64,000 nucleotides of DNA, taken from positions 245,136 through 309,135 of the forward strand of contig CAJNDS010001735.1 in NCBI GenBank assembly GCA_905221605.1. Reading direction: 5' to 3'. Below, piece after piece: positions 11,422-22,221 of the stretch. The number at the start of each line of letters is the position of its first letter. Positions within the stretch are counted from its first letter, which is position 1. The notes below the pieces were generated by a model, which was not told the DNA's origin, searched no databases, and was given only the letters and a program-made list of their open reading frames with translations. The position numbers were made by a program, and so were the translations under genes. This stretch comes from Symbiodinium natans. Its lineage: Eukaryota > Sar > Dinophyceae > Suessiales > Symbiodiniaceae.

Positions 11422-11639
11422 CGCGCGAGACCCACGCCGGGAACTCTTGTTCAAAGCGGCGGAACCTACGGGCCAACGGGAGCCGCAAGCGCGCGGAACT
11501 CAAAAAGAACAAAACTCGAAGCTCCCTGAAGCCGAAGCCCTTGAGTCGCTGCAAAAAAGCAGGCCCAGGAAGCCCTCAACCTGACCCGAATCCCTATAAA
11601 CCTCTCACCCTTGAACCCTTCCAAGTTCAAGGGCTTCAG

Positions 11640-11730
11640 GAGGCTTAGGGTTCAGGGTTTAGGGCTTAGGGCCTAGGGCTTAGGGCTTAGGGTGTAGGGC
11701 TCAGGGCTCAGGGCTTAGGGTTCAGGGCCT
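11640..11730. repeat. TTAGGGC/TCAGGGC variant telomeric repeats
   Basis: Runs of TTAGGGC, TTAGGGT and TCAGGGC heptamers, i.e. telomere-like units carrying one fixed substitution. It lies upstream of the acid phosphatase start. Confidence 0.8.
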
Positions 11731-11764
11731 ACCAAACCCGCACAGATAAGCACAAACCCAGGTG

Positions 11765-11936
11765 GCGGCCTCCCACACGTCGTCCTCGGCATCGGGGCCG
11801 GTCCCGGGAGGGCCTCGCGTTTCGGGCGGCGGGCTTGGGGGCCATGAGATTCTGGAGTGCAGGGTCGTGAACCCCAAAAAGCCACCAAAAAATCACCAAC
11901 CAAAAACAGGGTAAACTACAAAAAAACATATGTAAA

Positions 11937-11984
<48 letters not shown>

Positions 11985-14900
11985 GTATAGAGTAAAACAA
12001 AAAACTGGCCCCCACGACCCCAAACTCCTAAACTGAACTGCTTTCGACCTGCCAGGGTTCCTGTATTCGGGCCCCTGCTTCCTTCTATTCAAGGCAGAAG
12101 TACCCATAAAGAGGCTTAGGGGCCCAGAAACCCTAAACCCTGTCTACCCTGAAGTCGAAACCCGAAAACGTGAAACCCTTAAACCCTTCAAACACTTCAA
12201 ACCCTAAACCCCAACCCCAAAACCCTGAAACCCAAAAACCTTTGAAACCCTGAAACCTGTAAACTCCGAACCCTGAAACCTAAACCTTTCCACCCTAAAC
12301 CCTCAACCCTAAACTAAATCTGAAACCCGAAACCCTGCAACACCCTTGACCCCTCAACTCGGCAGCCACCTGGCGCAACCTCGTCGGTGGTAACCATGCG
12401 CTTCGCACTCTCGAGGAGCGATGACAGACCTGGGCTTTAGGGTTTAAGGTTTAGCGTTTAGGGTTTGGGGTCTATGTTTAAGGGTTTAGGGTTTAGGGTT
12501 TAGGGTTTAGGGTTTGGGGTTGGGGGTTTCGGGTTTAGGGTTTAGGGTTTAGGGTCTAGGGTTTAGGGTTTATGGCAGAGAGCATCATGAGCTTCAGTTC
12601 TTTTCCGGCCACATCCCTCTAGGCTCCAGACGCTGGCAAAAACCCACGGCCTTGACGAGGCGGGAGGAGAGCATCATGAGCATGAGCTGGGTTATTTTCC
12701 GGCCGCACCCCCGAGGATCCAGACGCTTGCAAAAACTCACGACCCCAGTGCTTCTGCAGATTTCACGAGGCGGGAGCAGCGCAGGTGTATGGGTCTCTCC
12801 CTCCCACCTCGTCAAATCTGCACAAGCACTGGGGCCGTGGGTTTTTTGCAAGCGCCTGGAGCCTAGGGGGCCATGTGGCCGGAAAATAACCCAGCTGATG
12901 CTCGTGATGCTCTCCCCCGCCTTGTCAAATTTGCACAAGCACGGAAATAACCATATCTGCACAAGGGACTGGAGTCGTGAGTTTCTGCAAGCGTCTGGAG
13001 CCTAGGGGGCCATGCCGGAAAATAACCCAGCTGATGCTCATGATTCTCTCCTCCCGCCTCATCAAATCTGGACCTGGAGTCGTGGGTTTTGCAAGCGTCT
13101 GGATCCTAGGGGGTGTAGGGGGCCATGTGGGCGGACAATAACCAGCTGATGCTCATGATGCTCTCCTCCCGCCTCGTCAAATCTGCACAAGCACTGGTGT
13201 CATTGGCTTTTGCAAGCGTCTGGAGCCTAGGGGGCCATGTGGCCGGAAAATAACCCAGCTGATGCTCATGATGCTCTCCTCCCACCTAGCACGGAAAATA
13301 ACACAGCTGATGCTCATGATGCTCTCCTCCCGCCTCGTCAAATCTGCACAAGCACGGCAAACAAAACAGCTGATGCTCATGATGCTCTCCTCCCGTCTCG
13401 TCAAATCTGCACAGTCGTGGGTTTTTGCAAGCGTCTGTTGGGGTCGTGAGTTTCTGCAAGCGTCTGGAGCCTAGGGGGCCATGCCGGAAAATAGCCCAGC
13501 TGATGCTCATGATGCTCTCCTCCCGCCTCGTCGAATCTGCACAAGCACTGGGGTCATGGTTTTCTTGCAAGCGTCTGGAGCCTGGGGGGCATGTGGCCGG
13601 AAAATATCCCAGCTGATGCGCATGATGCTCACCTCCCGCCTCGTCAAAACTGCACAAGCACCCGGAAGCCCAAACCCAAAACACCTAAATCCTCAACCCG
13701 CCGTGGGGTGCAGGGCCTGAGGTTGCTTCCGCGAGGCTTTGAAAACTCGTGGACTTAGCAAAGAATGCCCAAGTGATTTTGTGAGGGTCAGGGCGCCAAA
13801 TTATGTAAACTTAGGGTCTTAGGATGAGGGTTCAGAGTGGAGTGGGGCTAAAGGGTTCAGGGTTCAGGGTTTCAAGGCTGTTGGGTTTCAGGGGTTCAGG
13901 GCTCTGGGTTCAGGGTTTTGGGGTTTCAGGGTTCAGGCTTCAGGCTTCAGGCTTCAGGGTTTTAGGGTTTCGGGTTTAGGGTTTAGGGTTTAGGGGTGTG
14001 GGGCTTCCCTGGGGCTCCGGCCATCCTTTTCCGGACTCTTCGGGTCCTCCTTGGCATCCTTGGGGGGCTCCTCGGTTTTCGGGCTTAGGGTGTAGGGTTA
14101 GGGTTTAGGACTTGGGGGTTCGAGGGGCTGCGGGGTGAGGGTCTCCCGAAACCCGGAACCCGAAACCCGAAATACCACAAGTGAGTACCTGACAAACGTT
14201 GTTAGACTTCCGTCGACTCATCAGTGCCCGCTGTTTCCGAGAGAAGGGCCCCGTTTTGGGAGTTCCTGGAATAGCGGGAATAGCGGAGGTAATTCATGGG
14301 AGGTCCTACAATTTCGATTGTGGTGTTTGGGGGCTTTGCTCGGGCGAACCCTTTTTGGGAGGATTCTCCACTTCAAATTCCCATGCGGCTCCGCGTCCTC
14401 GTTGCAGGCACCCGCCTCTTCGCCGCCAGCTGGCGCGCCTCCGCACACGCTAAACCCTCAACCCTCAACCCTGCACTCCTGAACCCCGAAACCCTAAACC
14501 CTGAAACCCCGAACCCCTGAAACCCGAAACCCTTAAACCCTGGACCCTGAAACCCTGAAACCCTGAAACCCTTAAACCCTGAAACGCGAAACCCCGAAAC
14601 ACATAAACCCGGAAACCCTGCAACACTTAAACCCGGAAACCCCGAAACCCTGAAACCCTGAAACCCTTAAACCCTGAAACCCTGAAACCCTTAAACCCTG
14701 AAACCCTGAAACCCTGAAACCCTTCAACCCTGAAACGCGAAACCCTGAAACCCTGAAACGCGAACACTTAAACCCTTAAACCCTGAAACGCGAAACCCTG
14801 AAACACTTCAACCCGGAAACCCGAAACCCTGAAACCCTTAAACCCGGAAACCCTAAACCCTGAAACCCTTAAACCCGGAAACCCTAAACCCGGAAACCCT

Positions 14901-15065
14901 GAAACCCTGAAACCCGGAAACCATAAACCCTAAACCCGGAAACCCTAAACCCTAAACCCTAAACCCTTCAACCCTGAAACCTGACGAGACCGAAAGGCGG
15001 GAACTCCCGGATCGGGCCTTGTGACGCCTGCGAAGTCTGGGTGGCCTCCGAGGCATCCTCGGTGC
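11765..15065 (-). CDS. Acidic low-complexity protein, incomplete exon chain
   Basis: Gene not recognised. At least five minus-strand slivers between repeats read as coding. They are about 14985-15065 (ATQTSQASQGPIREFPPFG), about 14385-14450 (frame uncertain), about 14005-14090 (EEPPKDAKEDPKSPEKDG), 12370-12429 (LSSLLESAKRMVTTDEVAP) and about 11765-11850 (GPPGTGPDAEDDVWEAATW). The 12370-12429 exon has clean borders, CCCAG|GT and CCAG|GTGG, and is 60 nt long. Composition is acidic and rich in Pro, Lys and Ser, suggesting a disordered protein. The gene lies between the chitinase-like gene and the acid phosphatase on the same strand. Exon order is by position only, most junctions are unresolved, and two genes are possible. 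The 113-bp repeat cluster and an 8-bp telomere variant array lie in its introns. Confidence 0.4.
11943..11983. repeat. TA dinucleotide repeat
   Basis: An A-run followed by about 20 TA units. No feature is attached to it. Confidence 0.95.
12570..13660. repeat. About 113-bp dispersed repeat family, cluster 2, with inversion
   Basis: The same family as 2740-3780. Copies from 12575 to about 12780 read in the plus orientation (TTTTCCGGCCAC ... GACGAGGCGGGAG). From about 12785 to 13660 eight or more copies read in the opposite orientation (CTCCCGCCTCGTCAAATCTG). The switch at about 12782 is a head-to-head junction. Copies differ by partial deletions of whole sub-blocks. Confidence 0.85.
14515..14975. 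repeat. 8-bp telomere-variant array (CCCTGAAA)
   Basis: About 55 units of an octamer, CCCTGAAA alternating with CCCTTAAA, CGCGAAAC and CCCGGAAA. In effect it is a telomere-like heptamer with one extra base. It is much more diverged than the neighbouring TTTAGGG arrays, so it is probably older. Confidence 0.85.
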
Positions 15066-15082
15066 GTTTAGAAGTTTACGCT

Positions 15083-15236
15083 CTTAGGGTTTAGGGTTTA
15101 GGGTTTAGGGTTTAGGGTTTAGGGTTTAGGGTTTCGGGTTTCGGGTTTAGGGTTTAGGGTTTAGGGTTTAGGGTTTAGGGTTTAGGGTTTAGGGTTTAGG
15201 GTTTAGGGTTTAGGGTTTAGGGTTTAGGGTTTAGGG
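15083..15236. repeat. TTTAGGG array
   Basis: About 21 TTTAGGG units with two TTTCGGG units near 15135. The stretch 15240-15620 that follows holds no convincing exon on either strand. Confidence 0.95.
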
Positions 15237-15674
15237 ACTCTTATAAGGGACCTTGGGGGTAGTATTATATAGGGGAAGATTAAGGGTTCCTTCTAGGGGT
15301 CCCTCCTTATGCCCCTCAATACTCTGAATGTGGGGCCTCACACAGGCTCCAACGCACCCACGGCTGCCACATATCGTGGAAGTCTAGCTGCATGGAGATC
15401 TTTTTTTCCGGATGCGTGTGGTCGCCTTGTTGAGTCGCGAAGCGGAACCTTGTGCTCACATTATGCACGGACCGCCACGCGGCTCTGTAAGCAAAAGGCA
15501 CGGCACGAATTCCAGTCGGACCTTTAAACATCTGTGGCTTTTGAGAAGCCGATGGAACGATTCATCCTCTGTTCGGATGTGTTCCTATCCCACAAGGGGA
15601 GCTCTGCCTTTTCTAAGCCCGAGAACCCACCCTAAACCCTAAACCCTAAACCCTAAACCCTAAACCCTAAACCC

Positions 15675-17200
15675 TCAACAGCCATTGCAATTGTAGGCGA
15701 TTTTTTGGCCCTTAGCCGGTGCAGGGCTACATCCCCTCGGTGTGCAGATCATCTTCGCCCACTCGCCGGCCTTCTCGGGGCCGCAACAGCGCTCGGCGAG
15801 CTGCCAGCACCCTTCCCCGTCCTCAACGGTAGCAATTTAGCAATAGAGTAATAGAGTAATGGAGTAATAGAGAAATAGAGAAATAGAGTAATAGAGTAAT
15901 AGAGAAATAGAGACATAGAGAAATAGAGTAATAGAGAAATAGAGAAATAGAGTACTAGAGTAATCGAGAAATAGAGTAATAGAGTAGAAGAGTAATAGAG
16001 CAATAGAGTAAGAGAGTAATATAGTAATATAGCAATATAGCAATATAGCAATACAGCAATATAGTAATATAGTATTATCTGTCCTCAACCGTGGTCTCGC
16101 CCTTGTCTGGCATGGGTGGTCGCGGCGTAGTCGTCGCGGGCGCAATGCCCACAGCTGCCAGCCACTCGTTGAAATGCTTCTCGCGAGCTGGGTTGGAGCT
16201 CGGATCCGCGGGCCGAATCGCTTCCAGGGCAGACTTGAAGGTGTGCTCCTTGTTCCACGCCGCCGAGTTGTGCTGCCAGTAGCCGATGGTCGTCACCCAC
16301 GCATTTTGCGCACTGTCACAGATGAAGTCCTTATACTTCCCATATAGCATCACTTAGGACTCAGAAGCTCAAACCCCCAAGCTGCTGCAAAACAAGAAAG
16401 TGCTGGCTCTTTGAGCTGCGAGAGTCGGGGTTCTTGCAAAGGTCCACGCCGGTGATCTTCGCAACGATGGGCTTCACCAGCTGGTAGTTCCCCGGCCACG
16501 TGACTTGCGTCGCGCCTCTCCCGAACCAGCAGTTCTTGGGATCCAGCTGCTGTCCCCAGAAGTCGGTGCATCCGTCAGGGGGAGCCGTCAGCCCATCACA
16601 CTCGGTGATGGTAAATTGTGCTTTCTTGGCATTCACGGAGTTGTAGTGATCTGTCGTCCCTGCGGAGCAGCCACCGCGGCAGCCCGGTATGTCATGGCAC
16701 GGGCAAGTCCCATCAGGCCTGGACAGCCTTTCTTTGCAAGCTGTCCAATGCAAGGTTTCAGACTTCACGTTGGCCATTAAAGCGATGACGGTCATGGCAT
16801 TGAATTTGGCATCGCTCTCTCCCAGATAGGGAGTCTGATGTGCACCTTTGGCCCATTTGTTGTAGACACAGACCCCTTTCAAGTAGTCCTTCCATGTGTA
16901 GAAAGCGGGCATCCCTTCCCAAGGCTCCCCCAGGCTGAAAAGGTTCCCGGTCTTCCCCATCTTCTGGCCATACTCCGACCTGAGAAGTGCCTGCACCTCT
17001 GGGCAGTCCCCTTCAAAGGCATGGACAAGAAGCGCCGTCTCCTCCACATCGCACTCATCACAAGTTGCCGACCCCGAGGTCACCGCCTCAACCACGCCCA
17101 GCAGCAACAACAACGAGAACATGGCGAGACAAAAGCAAGCTCGCCCTCTTTGCGGTGCTCCGCGCATTTTGGGCCGATTTGCTGACCCGGTCATCATCAT
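15675..17200 (-). CDS. Secreted GH19-type chitinase-like protein, three exons
   Basis: Likely a secreted glycoside hydrolase of the GH19 (chitinase) fold. Exon 1 ends at 16427, exon 2 is 16084-16329, and exon 3 is 15675-15821 (stop TGA at 15675). A signal peptide with core MFSLLLLLGVVEA follows the start. GH19-like features are FYTWKDYLKG, the region ALMANVKSETLHW (its Glu fits the first catalytic Glu), and CWFGRGATQVTW, which matches the plant YYGRGPIQLTW segment. Then comes VDLCKNP joined to DFICDSAQNAWVTTIGYWQ. A Pro/Thr linker and a Cys-rich tail (about 48 residues, 6 Cys) follow, perhaps a small binding module. Both introns are GA-AG with direct repeats at the borders (GACT; TTGAGGAC). 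The start at 17200 is the first Met outside telomere-like sequence; 17167 is also possible. Activity is not certain because the second catalytic Glu is not obvious. Confidence 0.72.
15822..16083 (-). repeat. Chitinase-like gene intron 2: AATAGAGTA microsatellite
   Basis: A 262-bp intron, about 90 percent of which (15840-16075) is a degenerate array of AATAGAGTA/AATAGAGAA units passing into AATATAGCA. The frame continues exactly across it: GAG|GACAG on the donor side and GAG|GACGG on the acceptor side, so TTGAGGAC is duplicated at the two ends. The splice is GA-AG. The open frames reading LLYYSITL in the array are artefacts. Confidence 0.85.
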
Positions 17201-17469
17201 GCGGGAGTACCCAAAATAAAACCTAAACCCAAAATTCAACACCTGAACCCTACGGTCTAAACCTCACAGGTACACTGTTACAGGAACACGTAGTTGGCCC
17301 TACACCCGAAGCCACCCCAAACCCCTAAAGCCCCAGAACCCCAAATCCTTGGAACCCCAAACCCTAAAAGCCCTTAACCCTGAAACCCTAAAGCTTAAAC
17401 CCTAAACCCTAAACCCTAAACCCGAAACCCTAAACCCTAAACCCTAAACCCTAAACTCCAACAACAGCC

Positions 17470-20400
17470 CATGAATGACGGCCGAGCCACACTGTGCCGC
17501 CGGTGCTGGGACGGCTCGGCCGCCGCCGTCCTGGGAGGCGCCTGCGGCACGACGGCGGGGCTTACGGCTTAGGGCTTAAGGCTTAGGGCTTAGGGCTTAG
17601 GGCTTGGGGCTTGGGGCTTAGGGCTTAGGGCTTAGGGCTTAGGGCTTAGGGCTTAGGGCTTAGGGCTTAGGGTTTAGGGCTTCGGGCTTAGGGCTTAGGA
17701 CTTAGGGCTAAGGGCTTAGGGCTTAGGGCTTAGGGCTAAGGGCTTAGGGCTTAGGGCTTAGGGTTTAGGGTTTAGGGTTTAGGGTTTAGGACTTAAGGCG
17801 CTTAAGGCTTTGGACTTTGGGCTTTGGACTTTGGGGTGTGAGGTTTGGGGAACAGGATGGAACTGAAAGAACGGGAGGGTCTTGGGCATCGCTTGGGTAT
17901 CTCGAGGATGCCCAGCGCCAGGGCTTGGGGTTTGAGATGGTTGTCACGCTTTTGGGCGTCAGGCGGGGGGCTTTTGCTTAGGCCTTCAGTGCCTGCAGGG
18001 CTTTTAAGGTTTCCCGCATGCGTGTTAAGTGTCTTTTTGGGCTTCATGCTTGAGGCCTTTGGGCTTCAGGGACCCGCGCCTCCTTCGGCACTGGGTCGAA
18101 GGGGACGGGCTCGCGCTGGGGCGCCTTCTCCCTGGTCGGCTTTGCGGTTAGTCTTAGACTCTAGATCCCCCTTACAGGGGCCCTGCCAGATTCAGACCCC
18201 AACCGCGCCTCCTCTTTGCGTCCGCCTGCATGGTTTAGGGGTTTAGGGTTTAGGGATTTTTTCGGGCCTACAGCATCCTAGGCACGAAAGCATTCTGGGC
18301 CTAGGGTAGGGCTGTCGTAGCTCAAGGGTTTAGCGCTCCATTGTTTAGGGTTTGTGTGCAGGGTTTAGGGTCCAGGGCTTAGGGTTTCTCACGGCAAGAC
18401 GCCGACAGCAATCAAATCGCGGGCACGTAGGTTGAGGCTGTCGGGTTCAGGATTTAGGGTGTATCCTTTGCTTGTGTTAGCGTCGGGGCTGTTTCAGGGT
18501 TCACCTGCCTTGGGCTTCCCTCTCTGATTCTCTGGCGCCTGCGCCGCAGGGAAAGGCCACAGCAGACAAAAGGGCGATGGAGGGCTTGGGGTTTTGGTGT
18601 TTGGGGTTTAAGGTTGGTTTAGGGTTCAGGGTTTAGGGTTTAGGGTTTAGGGTTTAGGGTTTAGGGTTTAGGGTTTAGGGTTTAGGGTTTAGGGTTTAGG
18701 GTCTAGGGTTTAGGGTTTAGGGTTTTTAGGGTTCAGGGTTCAGGGTTCAGGGTTTAGGGTTTAGGGTTTAGGGGTCCTTCTGACCTTACTTCGAGCCACT
18801 CCGAAATCACCGCTAAAGCCCTCAATCCCCGCACGTCCCCTCTCAATCTCTCAAAGTTCCGGCAAGACATGCCTCAGTTGCCAAAACGAACCCCTAAGGC
18901 CCAAGAAGCCTCCATTCCCATAAACCCCAAACCCTAAACCCAAAACCAAGGGAACCAAAACCCAACTGAGAACAACGATGACGGGTCCCAGCGGTTGCAA
19001 CCCCGAAGCCCTGGCAGCAATTGGGGTGAGGGTTCCGGGTTTGGGGGTTTGGGGGTTTGGGAGTTTGGGGGTTTGGGGGTTTGGTGTTGGGGTTTGGGGT
19101 TTGGGGTTTAGGGGGGTTTGGGTTTAGAGGCACCTGGCGCGCCACGAGCTGCAGAAGGGCGTCCGCATTTTCTGAGGCTGCGAGGCACCACCGCCGCTGC
19201 TCTGGGCACGGAAGGGGGTGGGGGAGGATAGGCAACAATTTGGGATTTAGGGTTTAGGGTTTTTAGGGTTCAGGGTTCAGGGTTCAGGGTTCAGGGTTTA
19301 GGGTTTAGGGTTTAGGGTTTAGGGTTTAGGGTTTAGGGTTTAGGGTTACAGGTCTTCTTGCTTTGTTCCTTTTTTTCTGCAGGGGGCGTGCGCGAGCTGC
19401 AACCCCCAGCCCCCTCCGCCACAGGCAAAGCTGAGCTTGGCTTCCCAGGACTTATAAGCCACTTATCTATACGCCCCCTAAGTGCCCTAATATGGTTATA
19501 AGTACAGTAATAAGTATAACCCACTTCTCAGCCCCCTAAGTGCCCTCATATGGTTATAAGTATAGTACTAAGTATAACCCACTTATAAGCCCCCTAAGCG
19601 CCCTAATATGGTTGTAGGTACAGTAATAAGTAAACATAATTGGTTAATGGCTCCAGACCCCTGCAGTCAGAGTCAGGGCTTGAGGATACTTCCCCTCGTG
19701 TTCCGAGTGAGTTGGTCTCAACCCGCCCGAACCCTGAACCCCAAAGCCTCATCCCTAAACCCTAAACCCTAAACCCTGAACCCTGAACCCTAAACCCGAA
19801 ACCCGGCAAACCTCCCCCGATGCCAGGTGCGCAGCTGACCAGGAAGTGGGGGGAGTACTTCTGGGACTCCAGAACCTGGGCGCTTTCAGGGTGTAGGAGC
19901 TTTTGCTGACTCCTATAAACCCCCAAAACCCCAATACCCCCAAACCCCAGTTACACCACCGAAGACCCCAAACAGTCAAAGGCACGTCAAAGAAACAGTG
20001 GAGACAACGGGAGACAAAAGGACACACGAAGGGAGACGAGGAGCACGGCAACCCCGCAAAGCCACCCACATGCAGGGAGACAAAGGGAGACAAAGGGAGA
20101 CAAAGGGAGACAAAGGGAGACAAAGGAAGACAAAGGAAGACAAAGGGAGACAAAGGGAGACAAAGGGAGACAAAGGGAGACGAAGGAAGACAAAGGGAGA
20201 CAAGGAGCCCAGGAACCCGGCAACAGTCCTCAGAACGTCGGCAAGCCTTGAATGAATATAGAACCCCAACAGCAGACTGTTTGGGGAAAAACCAAAAACA
20301 AAAGGCCCCGACTGTTTGGGGAAAAAACCAAAAAACAGAAGGCCGAAGCCCCAAAGCCCCAAAACCAAAACCCTCAAACCCCCATAACCACAAAGCCCGG

Positions 20401-21785
20401 AAACCCTGAAACCCCAAACCTCTAGAACCGCAAACCCCCCATCACCACAAAGCCCTAAAACCCCAATCACCGCAGTCTTGGGGCTTCAAGGTTTAGGGTT
20501 TAGGGTTTAGGGTTTAGGGTTTAGGGTTTAGGGTTTAGGGTTTAGGGTTTAGGGTTTAGGGTTTAGGGTTTAGGGTAAGGCCCGGGAAATGCCCGGGGCG
20601 ATTCCAGGAGAGAAGCAGGGTTGAGCGTTCGGGATGTAGGTTTAGGGTTCTGCAGGGTGTAGGATGTGGGGTTTAGGATGTAGGGTTTAGGGTTTAGGGT
20701 TTAGGATTTAGGGTTTCGGGTTCGGGGTTTCAGGGGTCCACATTTCAAAACCTGTCCCCAGAGATGAGGGTTTACGGTTTGAGATGTGGCCCATTTCCCA
20801 TCGGGCGTGGCCCCTGAACCTCTCAACCCCTCAGCCCCTCAACCCCTAAACCTCTATCCCCACCCCTAAATCCCTAAACCCTAAACCCGAAACCCTAAAC
20901 CCCTAAACCCTCATTCCCTAAAGCCAGCAAAACTGGGATCTCCCCGCCGTCGCGGGAAAGAACGGATCGGGAAGAGGCTCCTTCTCTTTGCTGGGGCCTG
21001 CACCGTTCAGGGTTTAGGGTTTAAGGTTTCAAGGCTTCGGGTTTAGGGCTTAGGGTTTTACGTTTTATGCCTTAGGGTTCAGGCATTGCCCGAGTTGAAG
21101 TCCAGGGTTTACTGCTTGGCGGGGCCCTAAACCCTAAACCCTAAACCCCTAAACCCTAAACCCCTAAACCCTAAACCCTAAACCCTAAACCCTAAACCCT
21201 AAACCCTAAACCCTAAACCCTGGATTTGGGTTGGGGCTTCACGGGATTCGGGGTTGTGGTGGAGGCGAGAGGTGCAGGAGCCGCGCCTGCTTGCCGCTCG
21301 GCCGCGCGTGGGGGCCTCGCCGGCAGGCCTGTCACACGGGACAAGGCTTTGGGGTTTGGGGTTTGGGGTTGGGGTTTGAGGGTTTGGGGTTTGGGGTTTA
21401 GGGTTTAGGGTTTAGGGTTTAGGGTTTAGGGTTTAGGGTTTAGGGTTTAGGGTTTAGGGTTTAGGGTTTAGGGTTTAAGGTTTAGGGTTTAGGATTTAGG
21501 GCGTGGGGCCCAGAACATCGGTCGACCGCGACGCATGGCGACAGGGGCATATGACAGCGCACTGACAGCCCAGAAAACACTTTACAGGCCCTCGGTTTGT
21601 TCAACGACAACCCACAACCCCAACTCCCAAAAAATATCCCTAAACCCTAAACCCTGAACCCTAAACCCCGACGTAGTAACACCCTAGAGAGCCCTAAAAA
21701 ACCCCTGGAAGCACCCAACCCCCCCTAAACGCCCATACCCCACCCACCTGGCTTCGTCTCGGGGGCTGCCCGGGTCGGCGACCTG
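17470..21785 (-). CDS. Unidentified exon chain(s) among telomeric repeats
   Basis: One or more unrecognised genes. Minus-strand slivers with coding character, from upstream to downstream: about 21745-21785 (VADPGSPRDEA, borders CCAG|GTC and CCAG|GTGGGT), about 20940-21005 (GPSKEKEPLPDPFFPATAG), about 19800-19900 (LESQKYSPHFLVSCAPG) and about 19130-19200 (CLAASENADALLQLVARQ). Then follow about 18500-18580, about 18405-18460 (SLNLRARDLIAVGVLP), about 18060-18230 (EKAPQREPVPFDPVPKEA) and about 17470-17550 (APPRTAAAEPSQHRRHSV). Several acceptors read CAG|GCGCC. The reading frame is open in each, but I could not join them with confidence, so gene number and order are unknown. Confidence 0.35.
17564..17790. 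repeat. TTAGGGC variant telomeric array
   Basis: About 28 heptamers of TTAGGGC with a few TTGGGGC and TAAGGGC units, closing in four true TTTAGGG units. A homogeneous variant array like this implies local amplification of a mutated unit. Confidence 0.9.
18615..18771. repeat. TTTAGGG array
   Basis: About 20 units with TTCAGGG variants at both ends. Another array lies at 19248-19350. Confidence 0.95.
19460..19640. repeat. Three tandem copies of a 59-bp unit
   Basis: The unit begins CCCCCTAAGTGCCCTAATATG and ends AAGTATAACCCACTTATAAG. Copies start near 19472, 19532 and 19591. It is A/T-rich compared with its surroundings. No ORF and no inverted termini. Confidence 0.85.
20074..20200. repeat. 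10-bp minisatellite (GGGAGACAAA)
   Basis: About 12 copies of GGGAGACAAA with GGAAGACAAA variants. It creates long spurious frames on both strands. Confidence 0.95.
20488..20576. repeat. TTTAGGG array
   Basis: About 12 perfect units. Further arrays at 21127-21222 (CCCTAAA orientation) and 21393-21500 (TTTAGGG orientation) face each other across a 170-bp GC-rich segment, an inverted pair. Confidence 0.95.
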
Positions 21786-22221
21786 GCTAAGTGAAAGATG
21801 AAGCTCAGGGTTTGTGCACAACTTTAACATGGTGTTTTTTACACGAATGCTTGCAAGGGTTTAGGATTCTTTGCATTTTGTTAAGTTTAGGGTTCAGGGC
21901 TTAGGCTCTGGGATTTTGGGGTTTAGGGCTTAGGTCTTGGGTTTCGGGCTGGCTGGGTTTGGACCCTAAACCCTGATCCGCTCAAGCTCTAAAACCTCCA
22001 GGCAGGGTCGAGGAATCGGGGCTTATGGCTTCTGCGGGTAGAGAAATTGCAAGACAAGTTGTGTTAAAGGGTACGGGGCTAGGGCATCACATCGTTGGGA
22101 TGAAAATACAGCTTTGCCGGGTACCAGACAAAGTGTCGGACAGAGTTGAAGGCCATACAATCATTTGGGTTTTCCGGTTTAGGGTTTTGGCATTAGGCGC
22201 GTTCTCTGCAAATATACGGTA

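Noticed and set aside
15309-15642. Overlapping plus- and minus-strand frames upstream of the acidic protein exons
   Set aside because: Neither strand shows convincing protein-like sequence or splice borders.
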